The notes: generated from the sequence alone by a model not told the origin. Shown: positions 52,660 through 61,368, numbered from the stretch's first letter. The stretch is 64,000 bases of DNA from Rathayibacter sp. VKM Ac-2754 (GCF_009807095.1 NZ_WUCC01000008.1:124001-188000); one strand, 5' to 3'. Program-made: numbers and translations.

Positions 52660-52665
52660 TATCAT
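52660..52665 (+). promoter_or_regulatory. -10 box of the tRNA-Pro gene
   Basis: TATCAT about 39 nt before the tRNA. The leader contains a GAGCGG-ttctg-CCGCTC hairpin at 52679-52695 that may help 5' processing. Confidence 0.5.
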
Positions 52666-52703
52666 TGTCGAGGCTCGTGAGCGGTTCTGCCGCTCGAGTC
52701 CAC

Positions 52704-52777
52704 CGGGGTGTGGCGCAGCTTGGTAGCGCGCCTCGTTCGGGACGAGGAGGTCGTGGGTTCGAATCCCGCTACCCCGA
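52704..52777 (+). tRNA. tRNA-Pro (anticodon CGG)
   Basis: Acceptor CGGGGTG/TACCCCG with one G-U, D arm GCGC...GCGC, anticodon stem CCTCG/CGAGG enclosing TTCGGGA, T arm GTGGG TTCGAAT CCCGC. Anticodon CGG reads CCG proline codons. Discriminator A, CCA not encoded. A terminator hairpin follows at 52785-52820. Confidence 0.95.
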
Positions 52778-52784
52778 CCGGTGA

Positions 52785-52820
52785 GGAACCCGGCCAGGAT
52801 CATCGATCCGGCCGGGTTCC
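52785..52820 (+). terminator. Terminator after tRNA-Pro
   Basis: GGAACCCGGCC and GGCCGGGTTCC make an 11-bp stem, continued inward by GGATC/GATCC. The sequence after it has gtttcc. The rest of 52821-53003 shows nothing recognisable. Confidence 0.8.
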
Positions 52821-53003
52821 GTCGTTTCCGGGCCTCGTCGTCTCAGGTCTCGACGTTCCCCGGCATCGCCGTTCCCGGAGACAGCCGTCCCGGGTCACGT
52901 GGCGCGCCGATGCCGGCCCCGGGCCGCCCGCGCCCGGGCTGAGACGTCAGACTGGTGATCCCGTCGCCGCCGACCGCCCTCCCCGCTGCCGAGAGGAGGC
53001 ACC

Positions 53004-53504
53004 GTGCCCCGGTCCCTCACCCGCCTCATCGTCGTCGTCGGCGCGCTCTACCTGGCCGCGCTCACGGCGATCGTGTTCTGGCCGACCCCGGTCGACGCCT
53101 CCTTCACCGGCGTCCTGGCCCGCCTGATCGCCTGGCTCGGCCGGCGCGGCCTCGGCTGGATCGACTACGGGGTGATCGAGTCGGGCGCCAACGTGCTGCT
53201 CTTCGTGCCGTTCGGCCTCCTCGGCGCGCTGCTGCTGCGCGCACGGTGGGCCTGGCTGGCGATCGTGCTCGCGGCCGCGACCAGCACGGCGATCGAGACG
53301 GCGCAGCTGCTCCTGCTGTCGGCCCGCTACTCGAGCACGCAGGACGTGCTGATGAACACGCTCGGGGCGACGCTCGGCGCCGCCGCCGGGATCGTCCTCC
53401 GCGCCTGGCTCACGGCACGAGAACGCCGGAGGGCGGCGGAGTCGGATCTCGCTTTCGCGCACATCCCGCTCCGCAGCTCCTCCGGCGTCGTCGGTGATCA
53501 GTGA
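53004..53504 (+). CDS. VanZ-like family membrane protein
   Basis: A 166-residue membrane protein with four hydrophobic segments: LIVVVGALYLAALTAIVFWP, ANVLLFVPFGLLGALLL (the VanZ N-x-x-x-F-x-P-x-G motif), WLAIVLAAATSTAIETAQLL and LGATLGAAAGIVLRAWL. In VanZ the group confers low-level teicoplanin resistance, but most members have unknown roles in the envelope. GTG 53004 follows gaggaggcac. It converges with ugd, and a GACCGCC/GGCGGTC stem at 53503-53519 overlaps its stop. Confidence 0.88.
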   Translation: MPRSLTRLIVVVGALYLAALTAIVFWPTPVDASFTGVLARLIAWLGRRGLGWIDYGVIESGANVLLFVPFGLLGALLLRARWAWLAIVLAAATSTAIETAQLLLLSARYSSTQDVLMNTLGATLGAAAGIVLRAWLTARERRRAAESDLAFAHIPLRSSSGVVGDQ

Positions 53505-53519
53505 CCGCCCTCGGCGGTC
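53503..53519. terminator. Short hairpin between VanZ and ugd
   Basis: GACCGCC-CTC-GGCGGTC, a perfect 7-bp stem covering the VanZ stop codon and 12 nt short of the ugd stop on the other strand. Confidence 0.5.
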
Positions 53520-53531
53520 GGTGACCGGGTC

Positions 53532-54836
53532 TCAGCGGCCGAGGCCGCGGTACTCCCAGCCTGCGGCACGCCAGGCGGCCGGGTCGAGGCAGTTGCGACC
53601 GTCGACGACGAGGCGCTGCGCGACCGCCTCGCCCGCGGCGACCGGGTCGATCGCCCGGAACTGCTTCCACTCCGTCACGACGAGCACGGCGTCGGCACCG
53701 CTGAGCGCCTCGTCGATGTCGGTCGTGTAGGAGATGTCGGGGTACTTGCGCTGCGCGTTGGCGATGGCCTCGGGATCGGTGGCGATGACCGTGGCGCCGA
53801 GGTCGTGCAGGCGCGCGGCGACGTCGAGTGACGGCGAGTCGCGGATGTCGTCCGACTCCGGCTTGAACGCCAGACCGAGCACGGCGATCCGCTTGCCCGA
53901 GACCGAGCCGCCGAGGCCCTCGGTGACGAGGTCGACCACGCGCTGACGGCGGCGCAGGTTGATGGCGTCGACCTCCTTGAGGAACGCCACCGACTCCCCC
54001 ACGCCCAGCTCGTCGGCGCGGGCCGCGAAGGCGCGGATGTCCTTGGGGAGGCAGCCGCCGCCGAAGCCGATGCCGGCGTTGAGGAAGCGGCGGCCGATGC
54101 GCGCGTCGAAGCCGATCGCGTCGGCGAGCTGCGTCACGTCCGCTCCCGTGACCTCGGCGATCTCGGCGATCGCGTTGATGAACGAGATCTTGGTCGCCAG
54201 GAAGGCGTTCGCCGAGACCTTGACCAGCTCAGCGGTCGCGTAGTCGGTCACGACGAGCGGGGTGTCGGCGGCGAGGGCGGTGGCGTAGACCTCGTCGAGC
54301 GTCGCCTTGGCGGCCGCTCCCGCGTCTCCGGCCGGCACGCCGTAGACGAGGCGGTCGGGGCTGATGGTGTCCTGGACGGCGAAGCCCTCGCGCAGGAACT
54401 CGGGGTTCCACGCCAGCGTGGCGCCGGTCGCCTCGACCTTCTCGGCGAGGCGGGACGCGGTGCCGACCGGCACGGTCGACTTCCCGACCACCAGGGAGTC
54501 GGCGCTCAGGTACGGGAGGAGACCGTCGATGGCCGCGTCGACGTAGGTCATGTCGGCGGCGTTCTCGCCCTTCTTCTGGGGCGTGCCGACGGCGACGAAG
54601 TGCACGGCGGCACCGGCCGCGTCGGCCGTGTTCGTCGAGAAGCGCAGGCGGCCCGAGGCGACGCCGGCGGACAGCAGCTCGGGCAGCCCGGGCTCGAAGA
54701 AGGGGGCGGTGCCGGCGGCCAGAGCATCGATCTTGGACTGGTCGACGTCGATGCCGATGACGTCGTGGCCGAGCTCGGCCATCGCCGCCGCGTGGACGGC
54801 GCCGAGGTAGCCGCAGCCGATGACAGAAAGCTTCAC
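53532..54836 (-). CDS. ugd: UDP-glucose 6-dehydrogenase
   Basis: A 434-residue enzyme that oxidises UDP-glucose to UDP-glucuronate, a precursor of acidic surface polysaccharides. Landmarks: GCGYLGAVHAAAMAELGH (NAD-binding), GKSTVPVGTA, EFLREGFAVQD, the catalytic Cys in IGFGGGCLPKDI, and the C-terminal GLAFKPESDDIRDSPS. GTG 54836 has ggag 8 nt upstream. In some organisms BY-kinases phosphorylate this enzyme; here it shares the locus with one. It is the last gene of the polysaccharide locus, 118 nt past the phosphatase gene. Confidence 0.93.
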   Translation of the reverse strand: MKLSVIGCGYLGAVHAAAMAELGHDVIGIDVDQSKIDALAAGTAPFFEPGLPELLSAGVASGRLRFSTNTADAAGAAVHFVAVGTPQKKGENAADMTYVDAAIDGLLPYLSADSLVVGKSTVPVGTASRLAEKVEATGATLAWNPEFLREGFAVQDTISPDRLVYGVPAGDAGAAAKATLDEVYATALAADTPLVVTDYATAELVKVSANAFLATKISFINAIAEIAEVTGADVTQLADAIGFDARIGRRFLNAGIGFGGGCLPKDIRAFAARADELGVGESVAFLKEVDAINLRRRQRVVDLVTEGLGGSVSGKRIAVLGLAFKPESDDIRDSPSLDVAARLHDLGATVIATDPEAIANAQRKYPDISYTTDIDEALSGADAVLVVTEWKQFRAIDPVAAGEAVAQRLVVDGRNCLDPAAWRAAGWEYRGLGR

Positions 54837-54954
54837 AGTGCTTCTCCAAGCTTCAAGGGGATTCTCCGTACGGTGGTCGAGGGGTGTCGCGGCAGCGACG
54901 AGAGGGGCGACGGCGACCCGCGGGAACGGTCACGGCGAGCCGTGCTCGGCATCG

Positions 54955-55626
54955 TCACCGCGCCAATGCTCTCAGATCGCGCGACACGCTGGAGACGGCA
55001 GCGGCGATCTCGGCGGCGACCCTCGCGTGGGTGGTCTCGCTGCGACCGATGGGATCGTCGATGTCGTCGCCGCGCTCACCCCCGGGCGCGCGGCCTCGAT
55101 GCGTCGCCGCCAGCCGCACGACCGCCCGCAGTCGCGCCGCGGGGTCGTCGATCACGGGCAGCGGGACCTCGGCGACGACGAACGGCAGCACCCGGGCGAA
55201 TTCGAGCAGCGTGAAGCCGCGGAGCAAGGTCGTCGGGAATCGGCGGGCGGCGTCGATCAGCTGCTCGCGCGTCATGGTGAGCACGACGTCGGCCTCGGTC
55301 GCCCGCGCCTCGACGAGGCGGGCGCTCGAGTGCGCGGCCGGGTCGCCTCCGTACTCGGCCGAGAAGCGGGCCGAGGTCGGGTCCATCGCGTAGCCGTCCC
55401 TCGTCTCGAGGCCTGCACTGCGGAAGGCGAAGAGCGGTCCACCCCGGGGCGACTCCTCCGCACCCAGCGCCGCACGCAGCAGCTGCTCCGACATCGGCGA
55501 CCGGCAGATGTTCCCGGTGCAGACGGAGAGGATCGTGAACACGGGCGCGCCGGCCCCGAGGACCGACTCCACCCGCTGCCGACCGCGTCGTGCGCGCCGG
55601 GAGCCGTCGTCCCCGGGGAACGTCAT
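54955..55626 (-). CDS. Low-molecular-weight protein-tyrosine phosphatase
   Basis: A 223-residue Wzb-like phosphatase. The P-loop CTGNICRSPMSEQ supplies the catalytic C(x)5R near the N-terminus, and the general acid is in LPVIDDPIGRS. The protein is longer than the usual 150 residues because of an Arg-rich N-terminus (if ATG 55626 is right) and an insertion around 120-175. It should dephosphorylate the BY-kinase encoded 10 nt upstream. Start could also be internal, close to VFTILSVCTG. Confidence 0.88.
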   Translation of the reverse strand: MTFPGDDGSRRARRGRQRVESVLGAGAPVFTILSVCTGNICRSPMSEQLLRAALGAEESPRGGPLFAFRSAGLETRDGYAMDPTSARFSAEYGGDPAAHSSARLVEARATEADVVLTMTREQLIDAARRFPTTLLRGFTLLEFARVLPFVVAEVPLPVIDDPAARLRAVVRLAATHRGRAPGGERGDDIDDPIGRSETTHARVAAEIAAAVSSVSRDLRALAR

Positions 55627-55636
55627 CTCCGGCCGC

Positions 55637-57091
55637 TCAGACGGTGCTCGGCTCGGGGGAGGTCGCCGGCTCGACCCGCGCGCCCGCGCGCTCCGAGCCG
55701 TAGTAGCTCGTGTAGTAGTAGCCGTAGCCGCGGCCGACCTGCCCGCGCGGCGGCACGCGGTTGAGGATCACGCCGAGGGTGTGACCGCTGACCCGCTCGA
55801 GGTTCTGGATCGCTCGGCCCAGCTCGTCGGTGGTGGTCCTGCCCGCCGAGATGACGACGAGCGCGCCGTCGGTCCGGGCGGTGAGGATCGCGCCGTCGGT
55901 GACGGGCAGGAGGGGCGGAGCGTCGACCAGCACGATCGCCTCGCGGGCGATCTCGTGCAGGAGGATGTCCATCCCGTTGGAGCCGAGCAGCTCGCTCGGG
56001 TTGGGCGGGATCGACCCGGCGCCGAGGATCCACAGGTTGCCAGACGGCCCCCACGGCTGCAGGACGTCCTGCAGCTCGGCCTTGCCGATCAGCAGATCGG
56101 TGAGACCGACTCCCGGCACGAGACCGAACGACTTGGCGACGGTGGGCTTGCGGAGGTCGCCGTCGACGACGACCGTGCGCTGGCCGGACGCCGCGAGGGT
56201 CACCGCGAGGTTGGCGGTCACGGTCGACTTGCCGTCGGAGGGCAGCGGGCTCGTCACGACGATGATGCGCGGCGGGCTGTCGACGTTCATGAACTGCAGG
56301 TTCGTCCGCAGCTCGCGCAGCGCCTCGGCCAGGGCGTGCTTGCCGTCGGACTTCACGTAGTCGGTCGTGTCGGCCTCGGGGACGATGCGGTTGGTCTCGC
56401 TCAGGCGCTTGTCGACGGGCAGGGTGCCGACCACGGGGAGGTCGAACAGGCGCTCGACCATCTCGGCGGTGCGGATGCGGCGGTCGAGCGTGTTGCGCAC
56501 GAAGGCGTAGACCAGCCCGAGCACGAGGCCCGCGAGGGCGCCGATCGCGAGGACGAGGCGGAGGTTGGGGTACGCCGGCGACGAGGGGAGCGACGCCTCC
56601 TGGACGACGTTGAGGGTGACGGTGTCGCCGACGCCCGTCTCCTCGTTGACCTGCTGGATGCGCGTCGCGATGGCCGACACCCAGGCGTCGGCGAGCTTCT
56701 GGGCGCCGTCGGCCGTGGAGGCGCTGGCCGTGACGGTCATCACGGGCGCATCCGTCTCGGACGTGACGGTGATCGCCGAGATCAGGGACGCCGGGCTCAC
56801 GTCGAGGCCGAGGTTCTGGATCGCGATGTCGGCCACGTCGCGGGAGGTCGCGATCGGCAGGTAGCCCTTGAGGCTCGAGTTCGCGACGGTCAGGGCGATC
56901 TGCTGCAGGTAGACGGCCTGACTCGGGTCTCCCCCGGAGACGGCGACCGACACGGTCCCCGTCGACTCGGCGACGTAGCGCGGCTTCTGGGTCAGCGACC
57001 AGCCGAAGGCGACGAGAGTGCCGAGGAGGATCGCTGCGACGATCGCCAGCCAGTGATCGCGGAGAAGTCGGAGGACGTCTCTAAGTTCCAC
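55637..57091 (-). CDS. Wzz chain-length regulator fused to BY tyrosine kinase
   Basis: A 484-residue polysaccharide co-polymerase/kinase. The N-terminal Wzz domain has two TM segments (HWLAIVAAILLGTLVAFGWS and LRLVLAIGALAGLVLGLVYAF); the cytoplasmic kinase has Walker A SPLPSDGKSTVTANLA, Walker A' VVVDGDLRKP and Walker B VLVDAPPLLP, and ends in a Tyr-rich cluster (GYGYYYTSYYGSE) that is autophosphorylated in related enzymes. GTG 57091 (VELRDVLRLL) has aagga 10 nt upstream; GTG 57109 is possible. It probably controls chain length of the exported polymer. Confidence 0.92.
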   Translation of the reverse strand: MELRDVLRLLRDHWLAIVAAILLGTLVAFGWSLTQKPRYVAESTGTVSVAVSGGDPSQAVYLQQIALTVANSSLKGYLPIATSRDVADIAIQNLGLDVSPASLISAITVTSETDAPVMTVTASASTADGAQKLADAWVSAIATRIQQVNEETGVGDTVTLNVVQEASLPSSPAYPNLRLVLAIGALAGLVLGLVYAFVRNTLDRRIRTAEMVERLFDLPVVGTLPVDKRLSETNRIVPEADTTDYVKSDGKHALAEALRELRTNLQFMNVDSPPRIIVVTSPLPSDGKSTVTANLAVTLAASGQRTVVVDGDLRKPTVAKSFGLVPGVGLTDLLIGKAELQDVLQPWGPSGNLWILGAGSIPPNPSELLGSNGMDILLHEIAREAIVLVDAPPLLPVTDGAILTARTDGALVVISAGRTTTDELGRAIQNLERVSGHTLGVILNRVPPRGQVGRGYGYYYTSYYGSERAGARVEPATSPEPSTV

Positions 57092-57193
57092 AGTGTCAGG
57101 TTCCTTCACTGGTTCGGATCGGTGTGCAGGCGTCGGAGACGAACAGCTCTCGAATTGTTGCACAGGGGTGTATCGGGGCTGTTTCCAGGCACG

Positions 57194-58339
57194 TCATGCG
57201 TGCACCCCGTCAGGGGCGGGCGCAGAGCTGGTCGTCGTGATGACTCCGAGAGCCGACAGCTCGAGCAGGGCGGCGTCCACGGCCTCTCGAGGATCGACCC
57301 CGGCCGGAGCCGGACCGACCGCCTCGACCACGGCATCGACCAGGTCGCCCGCGGGGATCGCCTCACCCGCGAGGAGCCAGATGGCCGGCCCGATCCCCTC
57401 GAGCCGCACCAGGCGGTTCTCGCAGAAGACGAGGAGCCGGCCGGCCGGTAGTGCGAGCGCGTCGTCGGCCGGCGCGCGGACGACGAGGCCGCTCGACCCT
57501 CCGTCGGGAGTGCGGAGATCGAGCGGGACGATCTCGCTCCACGAGTCGGGGGCGGCCGGTCTCTCCGAGGAGAACGCGGCGGTGATCAGGTCGACCGCCG
57601 CGGTCGCCTCCGAGTAGACGAGTCGCGAGACTCCCCCGAGCTCCCGCAGCGTCTGCACGAGAGCGGAGAGGGCACGCGGTCGCGCGGACAGGTAGGAGGT
57701 CTGCGGCACGAGCAGGTCGATCGCGTCGAGGGGCTCGACGGCCTCGAGGAACGGGGTCTCGACGCCGTCGCGCCGATCGAGCAGCACGACGCCGGCGAGG
57801 ACGAGCGGCGCCTCGGGCATCGGCCGGAGACCGAGGGAGTCGGGTGCGAGCTGCGCCTTGGGCGCCGACCCGGTCAGCGGCTTGACCGAGAGCGGCTTCG
57901 GATAGGGCAGCACGCGTCCGTCGGGAGTCACCCCGACCGTCTCGTCCGTCACGTAGCCGAAGCGGGTGCCGAGCGTGCGCGCGATCGTGGTCTTGCCGGT
58001 CCCGGAGGCCGCGACGAGGGCGAGGACCCGGCCGTCGTCGGCCGCCAGACCGCAGGCGTGCAGCATCAGCAGGTCGTGGCGGCGGGCCCCGATCGCCTCG
58101 ACCGTGAGGGTCGAGGTCAGGGACTCCTCCAGCTGCTCGACCGACCGGGTGTGCACGCGGATCCCCGACATCGGCCGCGGGGAGCCGTCGGACACGACGT
58201 CGGCGTCCACGATCAGCGCCGACGGGTCGGGAGCGGCGGCGCAGGAGGACCAGCTCGCGACGATCCGCTCCACGTCGCCGTCGTCGAGACCGGGACCGAG
58301 GTCGACCCGGAAGGGGACCTCGAGGATCGTGACCGACAT
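57194..58339 (-). CDS. HPr-kinase-like ATPase fused to a PqqD-like domain
   Basis: A 381-residue protein. The central part (about 90-290) has a P-loop LVAASGTGKTTIART and downstream residues typical of HprK-type serine kinases; the last 85 residues (starting at about 300, VFCENRLVRLEGIGPAIWLL; LELSALGVI) resemble PqqD, a small winged domain that binds leader peptides or partner proteins. The N-terminal 85 residues are unassigned. No RiPP precursor peptide is adjacent. ATG 58339 is 7 nt after GACCAT; ATG 58348 is the alternative. It sits between the initiating sugar transferase and the Wzz/BY-kinase gene. Confidence 0.7.
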   Translation of the reverse strand: MSVTILEVPFRVDLGPGLDDGDVERIVASWSSCAAAPDPSALIVDADVVSDGSPRPMSGIRVHTRSVEQLEESLTSTLTVEAIGARRHDLLMLHACGLAADDGRVLALVAASGTGKTTIARTLGTRFGYVTDETVGVTPDGRVLPYPKPLSVKPLTGSAPKAQLAPDSLGLRPMPEAPLVLAGVVLLDRRDGVETPFLEAVEPLDAIDLLVPQTSYLSARPRALSALVQTLRELGGVSRLVYSEATAAVDLITAAFSSERPAAPDSWSEIVPLDLRTPDGGSSGLVVRAPADDALALPAGRLLVFCENRLVRLEGIGPAIWLLAGEAIPAGDLVDAVVEAVGPAPAGVDPREAVDAALLELSALGVITTTSSAPAPDGVHA

Positions 58340-58374
58340 GCTGCGCATGGTCGGTGCCGGGTCGGTGGTGCCGA

Positions 58375-59859
58375 TCAATATGCTCCGTCCCGCGCGAGGA
58401 CGGCGCGCGCGGTCTTGAAGAGGATGATGAGGTCGCCCGTCATCGACCAGTTCTCGACGTAGTAGAGGTCGAGGCGGACGGTGTCCTCCCACGAGAGGTT
58501 CGAGCGGCCGCTGACCTGCCAGAGACCGGTGATGCCGGGCTTCATCAGGAAGCGGCGGTGCACGTGCTCCTCGTACTGCTCGACCTCGCGCGCCAGCGGC
58601 GGCCGCGGCCCGATCAGGGACATGTCGCCGCGGAAGACGTTGAGGAACTGCGGCAGCTCGTCGAGGCTGAAGCGGCGCAGCACGGTGCCGACCTTCGTGA
58701 CGCGCGGGTCCTTGGCCATCTTGAAGAGGATCGAGTTGCCCTCGTCGCGCTGCTGGGCCGCGAGCTCGGCGAGGCGGGCCTCGGCGTCGACGACCATCGA
58801 GCGGAACTTGAGCATCTCGAACGTCGCGCCGTTCAGGCCGATGCGCTCCTGCCGGAACAGGATCGGCCCGGGGCTCGTCGCCTTGACCAGGATCGCCACG
58901 ACGACGAGGACGGGCGCGCTGAGGATGATGAGCATCGTGGACGCGGCGATGTCGAAGAGGCGCTTCGCGAAGCGCTGGCGGCCGTCGAACCTCGGGGTCT
59001 CGACGTGGATCAGCGGCAGGCCCGCCACCGGACGGGTGTGGATGCGCGGGCCGCCGATGTCGGTGAGGCTCGGCGCCACGACCAGGTGCTCGCGACCGGG
59101 CTCGAGCGTCCAGCTCAGCTCGCGGATGCGCTGCGGCGCCAGTTCGTCGGAGCTCGTGACCACGACCGTGTCGGCCCCCGTGGCGTCCATGACGGCGCGG
59201 ACGCCGTCGATGCCGGTGAAGCCGTGCAGCGCGAGCCCCGACAGCTCGTCCTCGGTGCGGAGCGCGTCGGCGCCGCCCGGCGACGTCGACACCGCGCCGA
59301 CGAGCTTGTAGCCGGCCTCGGTCCCGCGGCGGAGTTCGCGTGCGGTGTGCAGCACGCTCGCGCGGGAGCCGAGCAGCACGACCTGGTTCGCGAAGCGGCC
59401 GTCGCGGCGCTGCCGGGTGAGCCAGGAGCGCCAGCCCAGCCGGCCCACGCAGATGAGGAGGATGCCGAAGGGGAAGGCGGTGATGATGTAGCCGCGCGCC
59501 AGCAGGATCTGCAGGAGGTAGGCGATGATCGCGACGATGCCGAAGAGCCAGATGGAGGCGTCCACGATGCGGCGGTACTCGACGTACCCGGTGCCGACGA
59601 TGCGGCGGTCGCGGGTGTCGAAGACCTGCAGGGCGAGCAGCCAGGCGACCGACAGGACGACCGAGACCCACGTGTAGTTGATCGCGATGTCGACCGGGTT
59701 GTTGAAGCCGACGTCGGAGTTGAGGTCGAGGTCGAACCAGACGAGCTGCGTGCCGAAGACCGAGACGACGATGGCGATGACATCGGTGAGGAGGAGCCGG
59801 CGCCGGTAGTCCTGCTCCCACGACGGACGGCGCTTCGGCGTGATCCCCTGCGCCGTCAT
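58375..59859 (-). CDS. Exopolysaccharide polyprenyl glycosylphosphotransferase (initiating sugar transferase)
   Basis: A 494-residue membrane enzyme that places the first sugar-phosphate on undecaprenyl phosphate. Four TM segments (about 30-150), a CoA-binding-like middle (LLGSRASVLHTA) and a fifth TM before the C-terminal transferase domain with KRLFDIAAS, SPGPILFRQERIG, KMAKDPRVTKVG, DELPQFLNVFRGD and LMKPGITGLWQVSGRS, the WbaP-type motifs. ATG 59859 has aggggg 6 nt upstream. It heads the polysaccharide operon; a TAGCCT box lies at 59945-59950 on the minus strand. Confidence 0.93.
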   Translation of the reverse strand: MTAQGITPKRRPSWEQDYRRRLLLTDVIAIVVSVFGTQLVWFDLDLNSDVGFNNPVDIAINYTWVSVVLSVAWLLALQVFDTRDRRIVGTGYVEYRRIVDASIWLFGIVAIIAYLLQILLARGYIITAFPFGILLICVGRLGWRSWLTRQRRDGRFANQVVLLGSRASVLHTARELRRGTEAGYKLVGAVSTSPGGADALRTEDELSGLALHGFTGIDGVRAVMDATGADTVVVTSSDELAPQRIRELSWTLEPGREHLVVAPSLTDIGGPRIHTRPVAGLPLIHVETPRFDGRQRFAKRLFDIAASTMLIILSAPVLVVVAILVKATSPGPILFRQERIGLNGATFEMLKFRSMVVDAEARLAELAAQQRDEGNSILFKMAKDPRVTKVGTVLRRFSLDELPQFLNVFRGDMSLIGPRPPLAREVEQYEEHVHRRFLMKPGITGLWQVSGRSNLSWEDTVRLDLYYVENWSMTGDLIILFKTARAVLARDGAY

Positions 59860-59920
59860 CGATCCCCCTGACCTCTCGTGCTGCGTCGACCTCTCCTGCT
59901 GCTTCGAAAGGCGTTCTTCC

Positions 59921-59971
59921 GTTTCCGGTGATGTCACGCCCGCAAGGCTACCCACATCCTCGTTTCCGGTG
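59921..59971 (-). promoter_or_regulatory. Promoter of the polysaccharide operon flanked by direct repeats
   Basis: Minus-strand TAGCCT (59945-59950) is flanked by two identical 10-bp words CACCGGAAAC (59921-59930 and 59962-59971), 41 bp apart, close to four helical turns. They look like paired sites of one regulator around the promoter. The rest of the 143-bp gap shows nothing. Confidence 0.5.
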
Positions 59972-60002
59972 GGTATCGCAGACGCGACGGATCCTCGACA
60001 CT

Positions 60003-60611
60003 CTACCCTCGGAGTCGGCCGCGACTCTCCTGCAGATAGCACGAGCCGCAGAGCGCCTCGTAGCCGACCTCGACCCCGTCGATCGCCACCTGGTCGCCGT
60101 CGAAGACGAACCGGCCGTCGACGACACGGCCGTTGAAGATGGCCTTGCGACCGCACCGGCAGATCGTCTTGAGCTCTTCGAGGCTGTGCGCGATCTCGAG
60201 GAGCCGCCTGCTTCCGGGGAAAGCGGCGGTTCTGAAGTCGGTCCGGATCCCGTACGCGAGGACCGGCACGTTCTCGAGGATCGCGATCCGCAGCAGATCG
60301 TCGACGTGCTCCTCGGCGAGGAACTGCGCCTCGTCGACGAGCAGCGCGCTGACGTCGCGCGCCGATTCCGCGAGGACCCGGGCGCGCGCCGCGCTGAAGA
60401 CGGCGACGGGATCCTCGCCGGGGTGGAAGAGGATGTCCACCGGACGGGTGACGCCGAGTCGCGACACGATGAGCTCGTCGCCCTTGGTGTCGACGGCCGG
60501 CTTCGCCAGCAGCACGCGGTGCCCGCGCTCCTCGTAGTTGAAGGCGGCCTGGAGCAGGGAGGTGCTCTTGCCGCTGTTCATCGCCCCGTACCGGAAGTAC
60601 AGCTTGGCCAT
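60003..60611 (-). CDS. tdk: Thymidine kinase
   Basis: A 202-residue type II thymidine kinase. P-loop YFRYGAMNSGKSTSLLQ, active-site Glu in LLVDEAQFLAEEH, lasso region with four zinc Cys (CRCG and CGSC), and the substrate loop VAIDGVEVGYEALC. ATG 60611 follows gaggggtcc. It is transcribed in the same direction as the response regulator 46 nt upstream and the polysaccharide genes downstream. Confidence 0.94.
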   Translation of the reverse strand: MAKLYFRYGAMNSGKSTSLLQAAFNYEERGHRVLLAKPAVDTKGDELIVSRLGVTRPVDILFHPGEDPVAVFSAARARVLAESARDVSALLVDEAQFLAEEHVDDLLRIAILENVPVLAYGIRTDFRTAAFPGSRRLLEIAHSLEELKTICRCGRKAIFNGRVVDGRFVFDGDQVAIDGVEVGYEALCGSCYLQESRGRLRG

Positions 60612-60657
60612 CGGACCCCTCAGATCTCTCGCGCCGGCCGGAGCCGCATCCGGATGA

Positions 60658-61362
60658 TCACTCGAGGAATCCGTCCTCGGCGGCACGACGGATCAGCTCG
60701 GCCCGCCGACTCGCCGGACGTCCGATCTTGACGTACTTCTGACGGACGCGGCGCAGGTAGGTCTTCGCCGTCTCGAACTGCACGTTCATCCGGGCCGCGA
60801 CCTCGGGGGTGCTCGCTCCCGCGACGTAGAGGCGCAGCGCCTCGAGCTCGCCGGCGCTCAGTCGCGGGCGCTGGAGGGCGGCGATGCCGATCGGGAGGGG
60901 GCGCCACTGACTCGCCGTGCCGGCGTCGGAGCGCATCCGCATCGCCGCTCGCGCGCTCTCCATGACCTCGCGCATCGGCTGCGACTTGGTGAGATGCCCG
61001 GCGGCACCGGCCCGGAGCGAGCGCTCCCGGGTCTCGTCGTCCTCGCGCTCGGAGAGCACGACGACCGTCGCCCCCGCCGCACGGCACGTGCGGATCCGCG
61101 CCTCGATCGAGATCGGCTCGCGCAGCTCGAAGTCCATGATCACGAGCTGCGTGGGGAACACCGTGCTCGTCACCAGGTCGAGCCAGGTGCCCGCGCTGAC
61201 GACGAGCTCGAAGTCCGCGGCGTGCGCCGCGATCCAGCTGCTCATGCTGTCGCGGAGGAGCTCGTGATCGTCGAGGATCCCGAGGCGGACGCGTCGGGGC
61301 GCATCGTCGTCGCTGCTCCGGGAGGAGGAGCCGCCCGCGGGCTCACCGGGGCGGGTGACCAT
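60658..61362 (-). CDS. Orphan NarL/LuxR-type response regulator
   Basis: A 234-residue regulator. The receiver (about 25-140) has the acidic pair LDDHE, the phospho-acceptor Asp in VIMDFELREP, Ser in VVVLSERED and Lys in GHLTKSQP, so phosphorylation is plausible. The C-terminal LuxR helix-turn-helix reads LSAGELEALRLYVAGASTPE followed by VAARMNVQFETAKTYLRRV. No histidine kinase gene is adjacent. ATG 61362 is leaderless, 6 nt after TAGGAT. Confidence 0.9.
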   Translation of the reverse strand: MVTRPGEPAGGSSSRSSDDDAPRRVRLGILDDHELLRDSMSSWIAAHAADFELVVSAGTWLDLVTSTVFPTQLVIMDFELREPISIEARIRTCRAAGATVVVLSEREDDETRERSLRAGAAGHLTKSQPMREVMESARAAMRMRSDAGTASQWRPLPIGIAALQRPRLSAGELEALRLYVAGASTPEVAARMNVQFETAKTYLRRVRQKYVKIGRPASRRAELIRRAAEDGFLE

Positions 61363-61368
61363 GCGACG

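Noticed and set aside
57092-57193. Search for a RiPP precursor peptide near the HprK/PqqD gene
   Set aside because: The gap has only an upstream in-frame extension of the Wzz gene (from 57163) and no separate small ORF with a ribosome site; other gaps in the locus also gave none.
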